DNA of 64,000 nucleotides. It comes from Clostridium beijerinckii (lineage in GTDB: Bacteria; Bacillota; Clostridia; Clostridiales; Clostridiaceae). Shown piece after piece: positions 35,182 through 44,999 of this stretch (its first letter is position 1; each line of letters starts with the position of its first letter). A program made the translations under genes and the position numbers. The stretch is from the NCBI RefSeq assembly GCF_018223745.1, contig NZ_CP073653.1, positions 2,260,001 to 2,324,000 on the forward strand, given 5' to 3'. The notes under the pieces were generated by a model that searched no databases, was not told the origin of the DNA, and saw only the letters and a list, made by a program, of their open reading frames with translations.

Positions 35182-36183
35182 ATGATAAGAAATAGAGAGG
35201 TTAGAGTGTACTTTATTATTGCTTTTATAGTATCTACTATAGCAGTAGCCTGTATTTTTTTCTTGAATTTTCTAGCAGGAATAATTTCTTTTATAGCTTT
35301 TGTTATCTTGTTTGTTAGTAGTTTTTGGTTTATTAAAAGAGAATATGGAGAGCTTGAGAAACTCTCTGGTTATTTGAGGCGTATTTGCAATGGAGAGTAT
35401 TCACTGGATATTAGAGATAACGAAGAGGGAGAACTAAGCATTCTTAAAAATGAGATTTATAAGGTGACTCTTATGCTTTCAAAGCAAGGGGAACTTCTTA
35501 AAAAAGAGAAAATGCAGCTTGCTGATGCCATATCGGATATATCCCATCAGCTGAAGACACCGCTTACATCTATGAGGGTTATGTCAGACTTATTAAGCAA
35601 TAATGACCTAGAGGCGGAAAAAAGAATTGAATTTACTAATAATATTGAAATGCAGCTTGATCGTATGCAGTGGCTGTTAACTTCTTTACTAAAGCTATCT
35701 AAAATAGATGCTGGAACGGTGAGCTTTAAAAAGGATAGAGTAGCTGTATCAGAACTAATTAGAAAATCAACTGAGCCTCTTTTGATTCCTATAGAAATTA
35801 AGAATCAAACACTAGTGATAGAAGGCGGTAGTAATGTAAGCTTTATTGGAGATTTATACTGGACTACAGAGGCTTTAATCAACATAATAAAAAATTGCAT
35901 AGAGCATACTGGAGAAGATGGAAGAATATCTATCTTCTTTGATGAAAATCCTTTGTTTACAGAAATAAAGATTTTAGATAACGGAAGTGGAATAGAAAAA
36001 GAAGATTTACCATATATTTTCAAGCGATTTTATAAGGGCAAAAATGCAGGTGAAGATAGCGTGGGAATAGGTCTTGCTATGGCTAAAACCATTGTTATAA
36101 GTCAAAATGGAGATATAAATGTAAGCAGCAGGAAAAATGAGGGGACATGTTTTATTATAAAATTTTATAAGATAACGGTATAA
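35182..36183 (+). CDS. Sensor histidine kinase
   Basis: A 333-residue kinase with two membrane segments near the N-terminus (about 10-30 and 33-52) and almost no extracellular loop, so it is an intramembrane-sensing type. The H-box is DISHQLKTPLTS with H122; the ATPase has DNGSGIEKEDLP and VGIGLAMAKTI. Such BceS-like kinases usually detect antimicrobial peptides through their ABC transporter. I use the ATG at 35182, one base after the regulator stop; in-frame codons just upstream overlap that gene. Confidence 0.92.
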   Translation: MIRNREVRVYFIIAFIVSTIAVACIFFLNFLAGIISFIAFVILFVSSFWFIKREYGELEKLSGYLRRICNGEYSLDIRDNEEGELSILKNEIYKVTLMLSKQGELLKKEKMQLADAISDISHQLKTPLTSMRVMSDLLSNNDLEAEKRIEFTNNIEMQLDRMQWLLTSLLKLSKIDAGTVSFKKDRVAVSELIRKSTEPLLIPIEIKNQTLVIEGGSNVSFIGDLYWTTEALINIIKNCIEHTGEDGRISIFFDENPLFTEIKILDNGSGIEKEDLPYIFKRFYKGKNAGEDSVGIGLAMAKTIVISQNGDINVSSRKNEGTCFIIKFYKITV

Positions 36184-36229
36184 AGGATAGATATTTATAT
36201 CAAACAAAATTTAAGGCTTAAAAATTCAT

Positions 36230-36249
36230 AAGTGACTAAATTGTAATAA
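36230..36249. promoter_or_regulatory. Shared 20-bp site upstream of the ABC genes
   Basis: AAGTGACTAAATTGTAATAA is the exact reverse complement of 34428-34447. Directly after it, TAAAGTCACTG and TAAAGTCATCTG form an 11-base-phased direct repeat (36250-36271), typical of OmpR-type sites. Confidence 0.65.
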
Positions 36250-36317
36250 TAAAGTCACTGTAAAGTCATCTGAACTATATATACTAAAACCATGATAAAA
36301 AACTTGGAGGTTTTAAG

Positions 36318-37001
36318 ATGGAAATACTAAGAATAGAACACTTATCTAAGGTATATGGCAGTGGGGATACTGCGGTAAAGGCACTTAATGATGTATCCTT
36401 TTCAGTAGAAAAAGGAGAATTTGTCGCAATTATTGGACCATCAGGTTCAGGAAAATCAACTTTGCTTCATATGCTTGGAGGCGTAGATAGACCGACTAGT
36501 GGTAAGGTTTTAGTAGATAATACTGATATTTATAATTTAGATGAAACACAGCTGGCTATCTTTAGGCGCAGACAAATCGGACTTATATATCAATTTTATA
36601 ATCTTATTCCAGTACTCAATGTAGAAGAAAATATTACTCTCCCACTACTGCTTGATGGACACAAAGTAGATAAGAAGCAGTTTGATGAGATAATAAAAAT
36701 ACTTAACTTAGAGAAAAGGCTCAATCATTTGCCTAACCAACTTTCTGGTGGACAACAACAAAGAGTGTCTATAGGAAGAGCTCTTATAAGTAATCCAGCT
36801 ATAATGCTTGCTGATGAGCCAACTGGAAATCTAGATAGTAAGAATAGTAGTGAAATAGTTGATTTATTAAAAATGTTTAACAAAACTTTTAACCAAACCC
36901 TTATAATAATTACTCATGATGAGCGTATTGCATTACAAGCTGACAGAATCATAGCAATAGAAGATGGTGAAATTAAAAAGGATGAGGTGGTTCGCTCGTG
37001 A
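36318..37001 (+). CDS. ABC transporter ATP-binding protein, BceA/MacB type
   Basis: A 227-residue ATPase with Walker [10 protein letters not shown], signature LSGGQQQR and Walker [13 protein letters not shown]. These are the features of the LolD/MacB/BceA class, which power FtsX-like permeases. CTTGGAGGTTTTAAG precedes the ATG. Its stop overlaps the permease start by four bases. With the upstream kinase and regulator it probably forms a peptide-antibiotic detoxification module. Confidence 0.95.
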   Translation: MEILRIEHLSKVYGSGDTAVKALNDVSFSVEKGEFVAIIGPSGSGKSTLLHMLGGVDRPTSGKVLVDNTDIYNLDETQLAIFRRRQIGLIYQFYNLIPVLNVEENITLPLLLDGHKVDKKQFDEIIKILNLEKRLNHLPNQLSGGQQQRVSIGRALISNPAIMLADEPTGNLDSKNSSEIVDLLKMFNKTFNQTLIIITHDERIALQADRIIAIEDGEIKKDEVVRS

Positions 37002-39592
37002 ATATAATAAATAAATTGACTTTAAGGCATTTAAAATTAAATAAAAAGAGAACAATTGTAACTATAATAGGTGTAATTATCTCAGCGGCAATGGTAACTG
37101 GTGTGGCTACTCTCGTAGTTTCTTTTATGGATGTAATGCAAAGACAAAGTATAGCCAATGAAGGGGAGTGGCACGTTGTCTATAAAGATATTGATAACGT
37201 TCAACTCCAATCAATAAAAAGTGATAAAAATACGAAGAATGTTATTTTGAGTAGGGATTTAGGATATGCATTGTTAAATGGAAGTAAAAATGTTAGTAAA
37301 CCTTACTTATTTATACAGGAGTACAACAAAGAAGGTTTTAGGAAGTTTCCAGTTGAATTAAGTAAGGGAAGGTTCCCAGAAGCTACAAATGAAGTTGTAA
37401 TTTCAGAGGACATTATAAACAATGCTAAAGTTAACTACAAAATAGGAGATACTCTAACTGCTGATATTGGAAAGAGATATTCCGACAATAGAGTTTTGAC
37501 ACAGAACGATTATTTTCAAAAGAATAAAGATACTCTTGGAGAAACTTTAACAAAGGAAAATACAAAAACTTATAAAATTGTAGGTATGATAAAGCGTCCT
37601 AAGTTTGAGCCCACATGGGCTCCAGGTTTTACAGTACTTGGTTATATAGATGAAAATAATGTTACTTCGCAGGAAAAAGAAAATGCGTTTGTAATATTAA
37701 AAAGTATTAACAGAGGACTATTTGATTATGCAAAAGATATAGCAGAACAAAATAAAATAAAAACAGTAGAGTTTAATAATAGCTTACTTAGATATCATGG
37801 AGTTGTTAAGGATGATTCAATGCATAATATGATTCTTGGTCTATCCGCTATAATGATTATTATAATAATGGTTGGATCTATTTCGCTCATATATAATGCT
37901 TTTGCTATTTCTGTATCAGAACGTTCAAGGTATTTAGGAATGCTATCAAGTGTAGGAGCTACTAAAAGACAAAAGAGAGATTCAGTGTTTTTTGAAGGAG
38001 CAGTTATAGGAGTAATAGGTATTCCAATTGGAATTATTTGCGGATTTTTAGGTATGAGCCTTACGTTCCTATGTGTAAACTCTATTATTAGGGGTGTTTT
38101 GGGAATTACTGAAAACTTTAGGGTAGTTGTATCGCCATTAATTGTTATTGCTGCCATTGTAGTTTCTGCTCTTACTATACTAATATCAACATATATTCCT
38201 GCAAAAAGAGCTTCAAGTATATCTGCTATCGATGCTATTCGTCAAACCTCGGATATAAAATTAACAGGTAAAGAGATAAAAACTTCAAGGTTTACAGAAA
38301 AAGTGTTTGGTATTGAGGGAAATATAGGACTTAAGAATTTAAAAAGAAATAAAGGTAGATATAAGGCAACAGTATTTTCTTTGACTATCAGTATGGTATT
38401 GTTTTTGAGTGTAAACTCTGTTACTTCTGATTTAAAGAAATCTGTTATTTTAAGTCAAGATGGAATAAATTATGATATAAATGTATTAATCACAGGTAAA
38501 AATGCAGAGGAAAAAAACAATACAGTTAAAAAAATAAGCGCTCTTGATAACATAAAAGAGCTTAACCAAGTAAATACTTTTGATGCAAGGGTATGGATTA
38601 ATGAAAACTCCATGGCAGACTACTTGAAAGGTGACGACAAGAGTATAATGAAAAATGGAGCATATCCTTATAGTGTTAATGTAAACGCATTAGATAACGA
38701 AGCTCTTAAAATATATGCAAAAGAAGTTGGAGTAGATTTTAACTTATTAAAAGATACAAATAAAATTTCTGCAATAGTTATTGATACAGTTAAATATAAA
38801 GATATGCAGACTGAAAAATATGTTCAAACAAAGGCCGTAAAAGTAAATAAGGGAGAAAAGCTAGATTTACTTTATCATAGCTTTGAACCAGAAAAAGATG
38901 AGCCGCTAACATCAGTAGAAATAGCAGCTACTACAGATAAATTACCGACAGGAGTTTTTTCTCTAGAGGCAAATCCAGAATTTAACATTATAGTATCTAG
39001 AGAAGTATTTGATAAAATAATAGGTGTTCGTGGGAATATAGTTGAAAGCATTGATACAAACTTATTTATAAAGAGTAATGATCCTGTAACACTTCAGACA
39101 GATATTGAAACTATTATAAATGCTGGAGGGGACAATAGAATGTCTATTCAAAATGTATTTATGAATAGACAAAGAGAAAATCAGATCATTGTACTTATGT
39201 CAGTTTTTGGATATGGATTTGTTGCACTAATTATAGCTATCTGCGTTGCAAATATACTTAACACAATATCCACTAGTGTTGCTCTTAGGAAGAGAGAGTT
39301 TGCCATGTTAAAATCTGTTGGAATGACACCAAAAAGCTTCAATAAAATGATAAACTATGAAAGTATATTTTATGGCATTAAATCACTTGCATATGGACTT
39401 CCAGTAAGCATTGGAATAATGTATTTAATTCATAGAATAATCATGGGAAAATTTAATTTTAATTTTATTCTTCCATGGGTAAGCATTTTATCAGCTGTAG
39501 TTTCTGTATTTATAATTGTGGGTGTAGCAATGCTTTATTCTAGCTCAAGAGTAAAAAGGGAGAATATTATAGATGCACTCAAGAGTGAATAG
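36998..39592 (+). CDS. FtsX-like ABC transporter permease
   Basis: An 864-residue permease starting with GTG that overlaps the ATPase stop. One membrane segment lies near the N-terminus, then an outside domain of about 220 residues, a three-segment FtsX block (about 270-400), a second segment and outside domain, and a final FtsX block (about 730-860). This doubled FtsX form is longer than BceB (about 650 residues). It resembles large efflux permeases in clostridial genomes. Substrate is unknown; antimicrobial peptides are likely from the regulatory context. Confidence 0.88.
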   Translation: MNIINKLTLRHLKLNKKRTIVTIIGVIISAAMVTGVATLVVSFMDVMQRQSIANEGEWHVVYKDIDNVQLQSIKSDKNTKNVILSRDLGYALLNGSKNVSKPYLFIQEYNKEGFRKFPVELSKGRFPEATNEVVISEDIINNAKVNYKIGDTLTADIGKRYSDNRVLTQNDYFQKNKDTLGETLTKENTKTYKIVGMIKRPKFEPTWAPGFTVLGYIDENNVTSQEKENAFVILKSINRGLFDYAKDIAEQNKIKTVEFNNSLLRYHGVVKDDSMHNMILGLSAIMIIIIMVGSISLIYNAFAISVSERSRYLGMLSSVGATKRQKRDSVFFEGAVIGVIGIPIGIICGFLGMSLTFLCVNSIIRGVLGITENFRVVVSPLIVIAAIVVSALTILISTYIPAKRASSISAIDAIRQTSDIKLTGKEIKTSRFTEKVFGIEGNIGLKNLKRNKGRYKATVFSLTISMVLFLSVNSVTSDLKKSVILSQDGINYDINVLITGKNAEEKNNTVKKISALDNIKELNQVNTFDARVWINENSMADYLKGDDKSIMKNGAYPYSVNVNALDNEALKIYAKEVGVDFNLLKDTNKISAIVIDTVKYKDMQTEKYVQTKAVKVNKGEKLDLLYHSFEPEKDEPLTSVEIAATTDKLPTGVFSLEANPEFNIIVSREVFDKIIGVRGNIVESIDTNLFIKSNDPVTLQTDIETIINAGGDNRMSIQNVFMNRQRENQIIVLMSVFGYGFVALIIAICVANILNTISTSVALRKREFAMLKSVGMTPKSFNKMINYESIFYGIKSLAYGLPVSIGIMYLIHRIIMGKFNFNFILPWVSILSAVVSVFIIVGVAMLYSSSRVKRENIIDALKSE

Positions 39593-39703
39593 TATCAATA
39601 GAATTATTTAATATCTATGATAAAAAGTTAGTTAGCTATAAAATAAGAAAAAGCTTTGGAGAATATTAAAATGGTTCCTATGTCAAGGACATTTTGAAAA
39701 AGG

Positions 39704-40624
39704 CTAGGCAGCTATGAGCTGGTTTCTGTATTGTACAGGAGCCAGCTTTTTAAGTCCCCACTGATATCTATAATTATTATAATACTCCATATAGTTATCA
39801 ATTGAAGCTTCTAATTCTTCAAATGTTGAACAACTTTTTAAGTCAATTTCATCTTTCATATGACCAAAAAATGATTCCTGCGGGGCATTATCCCAGCAAT
39901 TTCCGCGCCTAGACATAGACTGACCAATTTTATATTTTTTAAGAAGTTTTTGAAATCTAGGACTAGTATAATGAACTCCTTGATCCGAATGAATAAAGGC
40001 ATCTTTATTTAGTAAATTTTTGTGATTTTTCATCAACTTTTTAATAGTTTCGGTAGCTATATCTAATGTAAGGCTATTGGAAAGCTGATATGAAAGAATT
40101 TCATTTGTTGAAGCATCTTTAATAGTTGACAAATAAGCCCTATTGGATGCTCCATATGTTAAATAAGTTATATCTGTTAATAAAACTTTTCCGACCAAAT
40201 CTTGCTTGAATTCTCTATTTAAAATATTAGGTACAACAGTATGCTCATGAGTAGCTTTCATCATTCTACGATAAGGGTTAGCTTTTCTAATTGGGCACTC
40301 AATATTATATTTTCTCATGATTCGTTGTATACATTTTCGATTTATTATAAGATTAAATTCATTCTCTAACACCATTTTTATAGAACGAGAACCTTTCTTG
40401 TAGCCCCTATGATTAAATGCTTTAAGAATGATATCCTTCAATTCTAAATCCTTTTCTTCTCTACGATTACGTTTGCCTGTTGATTTTAAATAATTATAAT
40501 AGCCTGATCTAGATACTAAAGCTACTTCGCATAAATGTGAAACCATATTTTTATAGTTATATGTCAAAATTATATGTTGTATTATTACAAAGATTGATGA
40601 TGCACTTAGTTTACTATTTTTCAC
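39704..40624 (-). CDS. IS3-family transposase OrfB
   Basis: A 306-residue rve-type integrase: TDITYLTYG (first Asp), FIHSDQGVHYTS (second Asp) and NCWDNAPQESFFGHMKDE (Glu), followed by the DUF4158-like tail NNYRYQWGLKKLAPVQYR. This is the IS150/IS3 pattern. It starts with a GTG inside the orfA stop, and A-rich sequence there suits a -1 frameshift producing OrfAB. Confidence 0.95.
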   Translation of the reverse strand: MKNSKLSASSIFVIIQHIILTYNYKNMVSHLCEVALVSRSGYYNYLKSTGKRNRREEKDLELKDIILKAFNHRGYKKGSRSIKMVLENEFNLIINRKCIQRIMRKYNIECPIRKANPYRRMMKATHEHTVVPNILNREFKQDLVGKVLLTDITYLTYGASNRAYLSTIKDASTNEILSYQLSNSLTLDIATETIKKLMKNHKNLLNKDAFIHSDQGVHYTSPRFQKLLKKYKIGQSMSRRGNCWDNAPQESFFGHMKDEIDLKSCSTFEELEASIDNYMEYYNNYRYQWGLKKLAPVQYRNQLIAA

Positions 40625-41034
40625 CTGCCTTTCTTGCAGCTCGATTTTTTTAATAGTTCTGCCTCAGCTTTCCAATAAGCAATTTCTGCATCCTTTTTGG
40701 CTATTATTTCTTCAACGGTTAGTTCACGTTTAAGTGGACGACCACTGTTTAATTTTCTAGAATCTCTTAGACCAAGCTCTCCTGATTCATTATAAGCATT
40801 ACGCCATCTTTTACTTGCACACCAAATTCTATTATTTCCAATAACATCTATATCAAATTCAGCATCTTGAAAAATATGAATAGGTAGTTTTCCCTTGCTA
40901 CGCTCAGCGATAAACAATATTTTAAATTCATCTGTATATGTAATTCCACGTTTACTTACAGATTTAACATATCTATTTTTTGATAAACTTTTAATTTCTT
41001 CATCTGAAAATAATTTTTTACTCATTCTTTTCAC
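40621..41034 (-). CDS. IS3-family transposase OrfA
   Basis: A 137-residue helix-turn-helix protein: residues about 25-90 form the DNA-binding part (ITYTDEFKILFIAERSKGKL) and the C-terminus is a leucine-zipper-like helix (IIAKKDAEIAYWKAEAELLK). It recognises the element ends and is extended to OrfAB by frameshifting. It is intact. Confidence 0.93.
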   Translation of the reverse strand: MKRMSKKLFSDEEIKSLSKNRYVKSVSKRGITYTDEFKILFIAERSKGKLPIHIFQDAEFDIDVIGNNRIWCASKRWRNAYNESGELGLRDSRKLNSGRPLKRELTVEEIIAKKDAEIAYWKAEAELLKKSSCKKGR

Positions 41035-41289
41035 AACCTTACTATATTTCTTCTTATCTTTTATTGTACAAAAAAAGAACCTATTGAAATAGTCTTTTTT
41101 TAGTGTCTATTTCATAGGTTCCATTTTATATCCTTAGCTTTTTTTATTTTATTAAAAGTTAGTATAGAGCTTTATTTCGTGCTAACTTTTATGTTTTAAT
41201 ATCAATATTTATACCTGATATTAAGATAAAAAAATATGTTACTAAATATTAAAATTAAACGATTTAGAAAGTTATAATGAATATTATCC

Positions 41290-41382
41290 ATATATATTGC
41301 AAAAATAATTCTTCATTATGATTCTAAAACTATTGCAAGAATTTTAGCCGTAATTGTGCATTGTGAATTGCAACATATATAC
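41290..41382. repeat. 93-bp palindromic repeat, copy 2
   Basis: Same element as 7915-8007, with TATATATTGCAA at the left and TTGCAACATATATA at the right. It lies 160 bases from the IS3 end. Confidence 0.6.
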
Positions 41383-41464
41383 ATTAATAAATAATGAGGT
41401 GGATTTTATAAGTAAGGTTATTAGTATGTAATATATTTTGGATTAAAATAAGATAAGATTTTTT

Positions 41465-41557
41465 GGTGGATTTCAAAGATCACCTCTCGCCTCAACCATG
41501 AAACCCACCACACGTGGGTCTATTATTTTTTATAAAACATTGGAGGTGGTATCTTTT
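41465..41557 (+). repeat. Two-hairpin repeat, copy A (diverged)
   Basis: Begins GGTGGATTTCAAAGATCAC and has the ctcGCCTCaaCCATGAAA middle found in the other copies. The second hairpin is different: ACCAC/GTGGT around a T-rich loop. It is the most divergent of four copies. Confidence 0.5.
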
Positions 41558-41636
41558 GTTAGCTGTTTATTTTAATATTTGTGAAATGTTTTAAATTTAT
41601 TCATATGATGGAATTGATCGGGAAAATTGAATACTT

Positions 41637-41850
41637 TTAATTATTTTAGAGCTAGGTGTTGGCTTCTATACCACTGTTATTATCTGCTGCCCATTCAAAG
41701 AAATAGAAGAAAAGCATCATAATGTTTTACTACGTCGCATGAATTTGGATTATCCTGAATTGCCGGAAAAATATTAGAAAAAAGTTTATCTTTCGATAAT
41801 GACATATGCAAGGTTATAGCGGATTTAAAAACAAAAAATATAGTATAATT
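41637..41850 (+). pseudogene. Sir2-family deacetylase remnant
   Basis: The frame IILELGVGFYTTVIICCPF followed by MNLDYPELPEKY matches the C-terminus of clostridial Sir2-type NAD-dependent deacetylases (usual form LELGVGFNTPxIIRFPF). After a stop, another frame continues SLSFDNDICKVIADLKTKN. The catalytic NAD-binding part is gone. Confidence 0.6.
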
Positions 41851-41947
41851 TCCTGACAAGGTATCTATTGATATGTTAAATTATGTAACATTTCAATAAA
41901 ATTAATCATATATTGAACTATACGAAAGATTCAGGAGGCGTAGTTTG

Positions 41948-42610
41948 ATGCACGATTTAAAAGAAAAAATAAAAACGGTGGAAATAAATCTACCCAAAGG
42001 GAAAGTAGTGATTGTTCTACCGGAAGATGTACCTGTAGATTATACAGAGATTAAAAAGATTGAGGAGCAACAAAGAGAAGCTGATCTTGGAAACTCTAAC
42101 GGAGTTCCAGCAACAATTTCATTAGCTTCTGTAAGTGGAGATTTACTTCAAACTTATAGAACAACTGATGAATTCTTTCTATATTTCAATTATATATCAG
42201 GAACTGTAGTCCTAAAGTCAGAACATTTACTTGCAAGGACCTATGATATGAATTTAAATGTAATAGATACTAAAATAGTATCAAAAGTAGTAATGCCATT
42301 AAAGGACTTTATTGCTGCTAGATTTAATTTCTTATCCTTACCATCTCAAAACCCACAAAATGCACCAATGCATGTAAATGAAATATGGGTTGCTAACAAT
42401 GCTATTGTTTATAACACAAGAAATGTGGATGATATCATGTTTTTAGGGCATAAGGGAATTGGTCTTGTTACAACAGAGGAAACTGCGCTCTTTACAGTTT
42501 TGTATCAAAATGGCAAGCTTACAGCGGAAAATGTATCTACTTTCATGATTATTTCTACAAGGCGTTTAACCACTTATTTATATAACGCAATAGATACTAA
42601 TTTATCATAA
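41948..42610 (+). CDS. Hypothetical protein
   Basis: A 220-residue soluble protein that I do not recognise. It has no signal peptide or membrane segment, and looks like a mixed alpha/beta fold (KVVIVLPEDVPVDYTEIKK near the start, VLYQNGKLTAENVSTFMIIS near the end). CAGGAGGCGTAG lies nine bases before ATG 41948. It stands alone; a GC-rich hairpin (GGGGCTatttcaacAGCCCC) lies just after its stop. Confidence 0.6.
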   Translation: MHDLKEKIKTVEINLPKGKVVIVLPEDVPVDYTEIKKIEEQQREADLGNSNGVPATISLASVSGDLLQTYRTTDEFFLYFNYISGTVVLKSEHLLARTYDMNLNVIDTKIVSKVVMPLKDFIAARFNFLSLPSQNPQNAPMHVNEIWVANNAIVYNTRNVDDIMFLGHKGIGLVTTEETALFTVLYQNGKLTAENVSTFMIISTRRLTTYLYNAIDTNLS

Positions 42611-42666
42611 TTTAAAAGGGGCTATTTCAACAGCCCCGTTATGAAAGTATTAGTTATAAAAACCTT

Positions 42667-42867
42667 ATGCATTACGGAAATCAAGTTATGCCAATTGTTG
42701 AGGAATTTATTTATTCTGATAAGTATAGTAATCAAAATTATTTTAAACAAGGAAAGGACTCCATATTTTTTACCATATTACCTAATGTGATTATAGATTA
42801 CAGTGTTACTTTAGGAAGAATATTAGGCAGCTTAATTACAATTGCAGTGATGGTAATAATGGCATAA
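42667..42867 (+). CDS. Small hypothetical protein with C-terminal membrane segment
   Basis: A 66-residue frame whose last 18 residues are hydrophobic (LGRILGSLITIAVMVIMA). There is no clear ribosome site. The form, with a polar start and a single terminal membrane segment, looks like the C-terminal remainder of a larger transporter. I do not recognise it and it may not be expressed. Confidence 0.35.
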   Translation: MHYGNQVMPIVEEFIYSDKYSNQNYFKQGKDSIFFTILPNVIIDYSVTLGRILGSLITIAVMVIMA

Positions 42868-42907
42868 TACTTATGAAACACTTCTTTAAAAATTTTTTAG
42901 AAATGTA

Positions 42908-43000
42908 GTGGATTTATAAGGTCATGCTTCGCCTCCAACATAAAATCCACGACCATTTGTATGTGGCTTAAATAGCTACTTACAAGCGGTTGTGTTTTTT
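42908..43000 (+). repeat. Two-hairpin repeat, copy B
   Basis: GTGGATTT pairs with AAATCCAC (hairpin 1). ACGACCATTTGTA pairs with TACAAGCGGTTGT (hairpin 2), whose inner part GTGGCT/AGCTAC also pairs. A TTTTTT run follows. It lies between a plus-strand frame and the convergent apbE gene and could act as a terminator. Confidence 0.7.
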
Positions 43001-43021
43001 GAAAGGTAAAGGTAGGGAATA

Positions 43022-43960
43022 TTACATTGTTAATGGAGATATTCTTCCTATAAGATTATTTGTATAGGCTAGTTTTCCGTCCACAGTTATTACAACAGCA
43101 CCCATACCTTTAATTCTATTAACTCTATGAATAATTGAAGCAGCATCTAATCCAAACAATTTTGTAGTATATATATCGCAGTCTATGGATTTATCAGAAA
43201 TAATAGTTAATGAAGCTATATTACTTTCTATTGGGTAGCCTGTTTTGCTGTCAAATATATGGTGATACTTACGTCCATCCTTTTCAAAAATTCTCTCATA
43301 TATTCCTGATGTTACAACTGATTTATCTTTTATTCTGACAAGTGCCACTGCATTTCCTCTTGGTAGAAACGGATTTTGTATTCCAACATTCCAGTCACCG
43401 CTGTTTGATGGTGAGTCTCCAGAAACGAGGACATTACCGCCCATATCTACCATAGCTGAAACAGCGCCATTTTCCTTAAAGAATTCCATGACTTTATCAG
43501 CAAAATAGCCTTTAGCTATGGCGCCAAGGTCTATTTCAATGCCTTTTTTTAAGAAATACACGGTCTTTTTTTCATCATCTAGTTGTATATTTTCAGGCTT
43601 TAAAAGTTCTAATACATTTGCTATAGCTTCTTTCTCTGGTACATGTGACTCCTTAAAACCTATTCTCCATAATTTTATTAATGGTCCTATTGCAATATTT
43701 AAATATGTATTCTCACATAAACTATGTTTTTTTCCTATTTTTATCAGCTCATACAGCTCTGCATCCACTTCTTGCGGAGCTAGTGGAGCTGTTTTTTTTA
43801 GCATGGCAAGCTGTGAGTTATCACTGTTAGCACTAAAGACTTTTTCATAATTAATCAGCATATCACAAGCCTTTTCTGCAAGCTTTTCAGCAGATTCTCC
43901 CTTTATATATAGAGAGATCTTTGTTCCCATAAGATATATTATCTTCGTATACTCATTCAT
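43022..43960 (-). CDS. apbE: ApbE-type FAD:protein FMN transferase
   Basis: A 312-residue ApbE that attaches FMN covalently to Ser/Thr of target proteins through a phosphoester bond, using FAD and Mg2+. Landmarks are IDLGAIAKGYFADKV, MVDMGGNVLVSGDSP and the C-terminal SIDCDIYTTKLFGLD metal-binding part. There is no lipoprotein signal, so it works in the cytoplasm. It overlaps the lysR stop by eight bases and is translated with it. The nearby flavoprotein at 45956 has a SGAS flavinylation motif and is the likely client. Confidence 0.93.
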   Translation of the reverse strand: MNEYTKIIYLMGTKISLYIKGESAEKLAEKACDMLINYEKVFSANSDNSQLAMLKKTAPLAPQEVDAELYELIKIGKKHSLCENTYLNIAIGPLIKLWRIGFKESHVPEKEAIANVLELLKPENIQLDDEKKTVYFLKKGIEIDLGAIAKGYFADKVMEFFKENGAVSAMVDMGGNVLVSGDSPSNSGDWNVGIQNPFLPRGNAVALVRIKDKSVVTSGIYERIFEKDGRKYHHIFDSKTGYPIESNIASLTIISDKSIDCDIYTTKLFGLDAASIIHRVNRIKGMGAVVITVDGKLAYTNNLIGRISPLTM

Positions 43961-44900
43961 TTTGCTCTCCTACAATGTAATTATTTTGTCCATGAATTAG
44001 AAATGCATCTATAAGGTCTTTATCAATATCAGTTAGTTTTTTTTCACTGTGATAAGCCATAAAATAATCTAAATTCAGTTCATCAATTGGAATTTGATAT
44101 ATGTTGTATTCAGATGGACACTCCTTTACATAGATGCTTTCTGGTATAAAGGTCAGTCCCAAATTACTCGTTGCAAGATTACGTACAGTGTTGATTTCGG
44201 TGCTTTCCATTATGATTTTTGGTTCCACCTTATAAACGCTTAATAATTGATCTATCTGCTTTCTTATAGCAGAACCCTTGGAAGTTAGTATCAGCTTTTG
44301 ACACAATATCTTGTTTATGTCGATAGTTCCTTCTGGAATAATGGCGACATCTTTTTGATATAGATCACAGCAGCGAGGAATAATAGCACGGTATCCATGT
44401 CTGCCCCAAGTAATAGAGTTTAAGTTTGGAGAAATATTTCTTGAATTTTGTCCAAGCCAAAAATCCAATTCACCATTCAAAATGAGTTTCTCATTTTTTT
44501 CTGGTAAAGTCTCTGAAAGCTCTATTCTACAGTTTGGATGTATATCCAAAAATTTTGGTAAAAAAAGAGGCAAAAGGTAGGTCCCAAGGCTAGGAAGTAC
44601 TCCTATCTTTATAACCTTGCTATCTATATCAGACACAGCTGATATTTCCCTAATCAGCTTCGCATAATTATTTTCTATTGAAGTTAAATACTGATAATAT
44701 ATCTTCCCCTGCTCAGTTAAGCGATATGGCAGCTTGCTACGACTTATAAGCTCACAGTTTAACTGACTTTCTATCCTTTTAATACTCTGTGTCAAGTGAG
44801 GTTGAGAAATATAAAGTGATTTGGCAGCCTTGCCATAATTGCTGTATTTTAAAATTGCATCAATATAATACAAAATATCCTGAGAATAGTATTTTGACAT
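43953..44900 (-). CDS. LysR-family regulator
   Basis: A 315-residue LysR protein: winged HTH in residues 1-65 (YGKAAKSLYISQPHLTQSIK) and a two-lobed effector domain to the end. It is transcribed away from the FMN reductase/flavoprotein operon and into apbE. The usual LysR arrangement would make it the activator of the divergent genes, with a small substrate-like acid as inducer. AAAGGATGAGTTAA precedes the ATG. The intergenic region now carries IS605-like sequence. Confidence 0.92.
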   Translation of the reverse strand: MSKYYSQDILYYIDAILKYSNYGKAAKSLYISQPHLTQSIKRIESQLNCELISRSKLPYRLTEQGKIYYQYLTSIENNYAKLIREISAVSDIDSKVIKIGVLPSLGTYLLPLFLPKFLDIHPNCRIELSETLPEKNEKLILNGELDFWLGQNSRNISPNLNSITWGRHGYRAIIPRCCDLYQKDVAIIPEGTIDINKILCQKLILTSKGSAIRKQIDQLLSVYKVEPKIIMESTEINTVRNLATSNLGLTFIPESIYVKECPSEYNIYQIPIDELNLDYFMAYHSEKKLTDIDKDLIDAFLIHGQNNYIVGEQNE

Positions 44901-44937
44901 TTAACTCATCCTTTTGTGAAATAATTAGGCATATGAA

Positions 44938-44990
44938 AATAAATAACGAGTCCCAAATAGCCTTGCAAGTGGACTTGTTATTTATCTGAT
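44938..44990. promoter_or_regulatory. Inverted repeat upstream of lysR
   Basis: AAATAACGAGTCC pairs with GGACTTGTTATTT (one mismatch) around a 17-base centre. It is a possible LysR or secondary operator; it also lies next to the IS605-like end. Confidence 0.4.
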
Positions 44991-44999
44991 GTCTAGCCG

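Larger units (their letters stand above)
39667..41128. mobile_element. IS3-family element, copy 1
   Basis: A 1462-bp element. The ends TAAAATGGTTCCTATG and (reverse complement) TAAAATGGAACCTATG are inverted repeats. TAT stands outside both ends (39664-39666, 41129-41131), a 3-bp target duplication. Copy 2 is at 50056-51517 with equal length and orientation; the one difference I found is G at 39896 versus A at 50285, silent in orfB. Confidence 0.92.
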
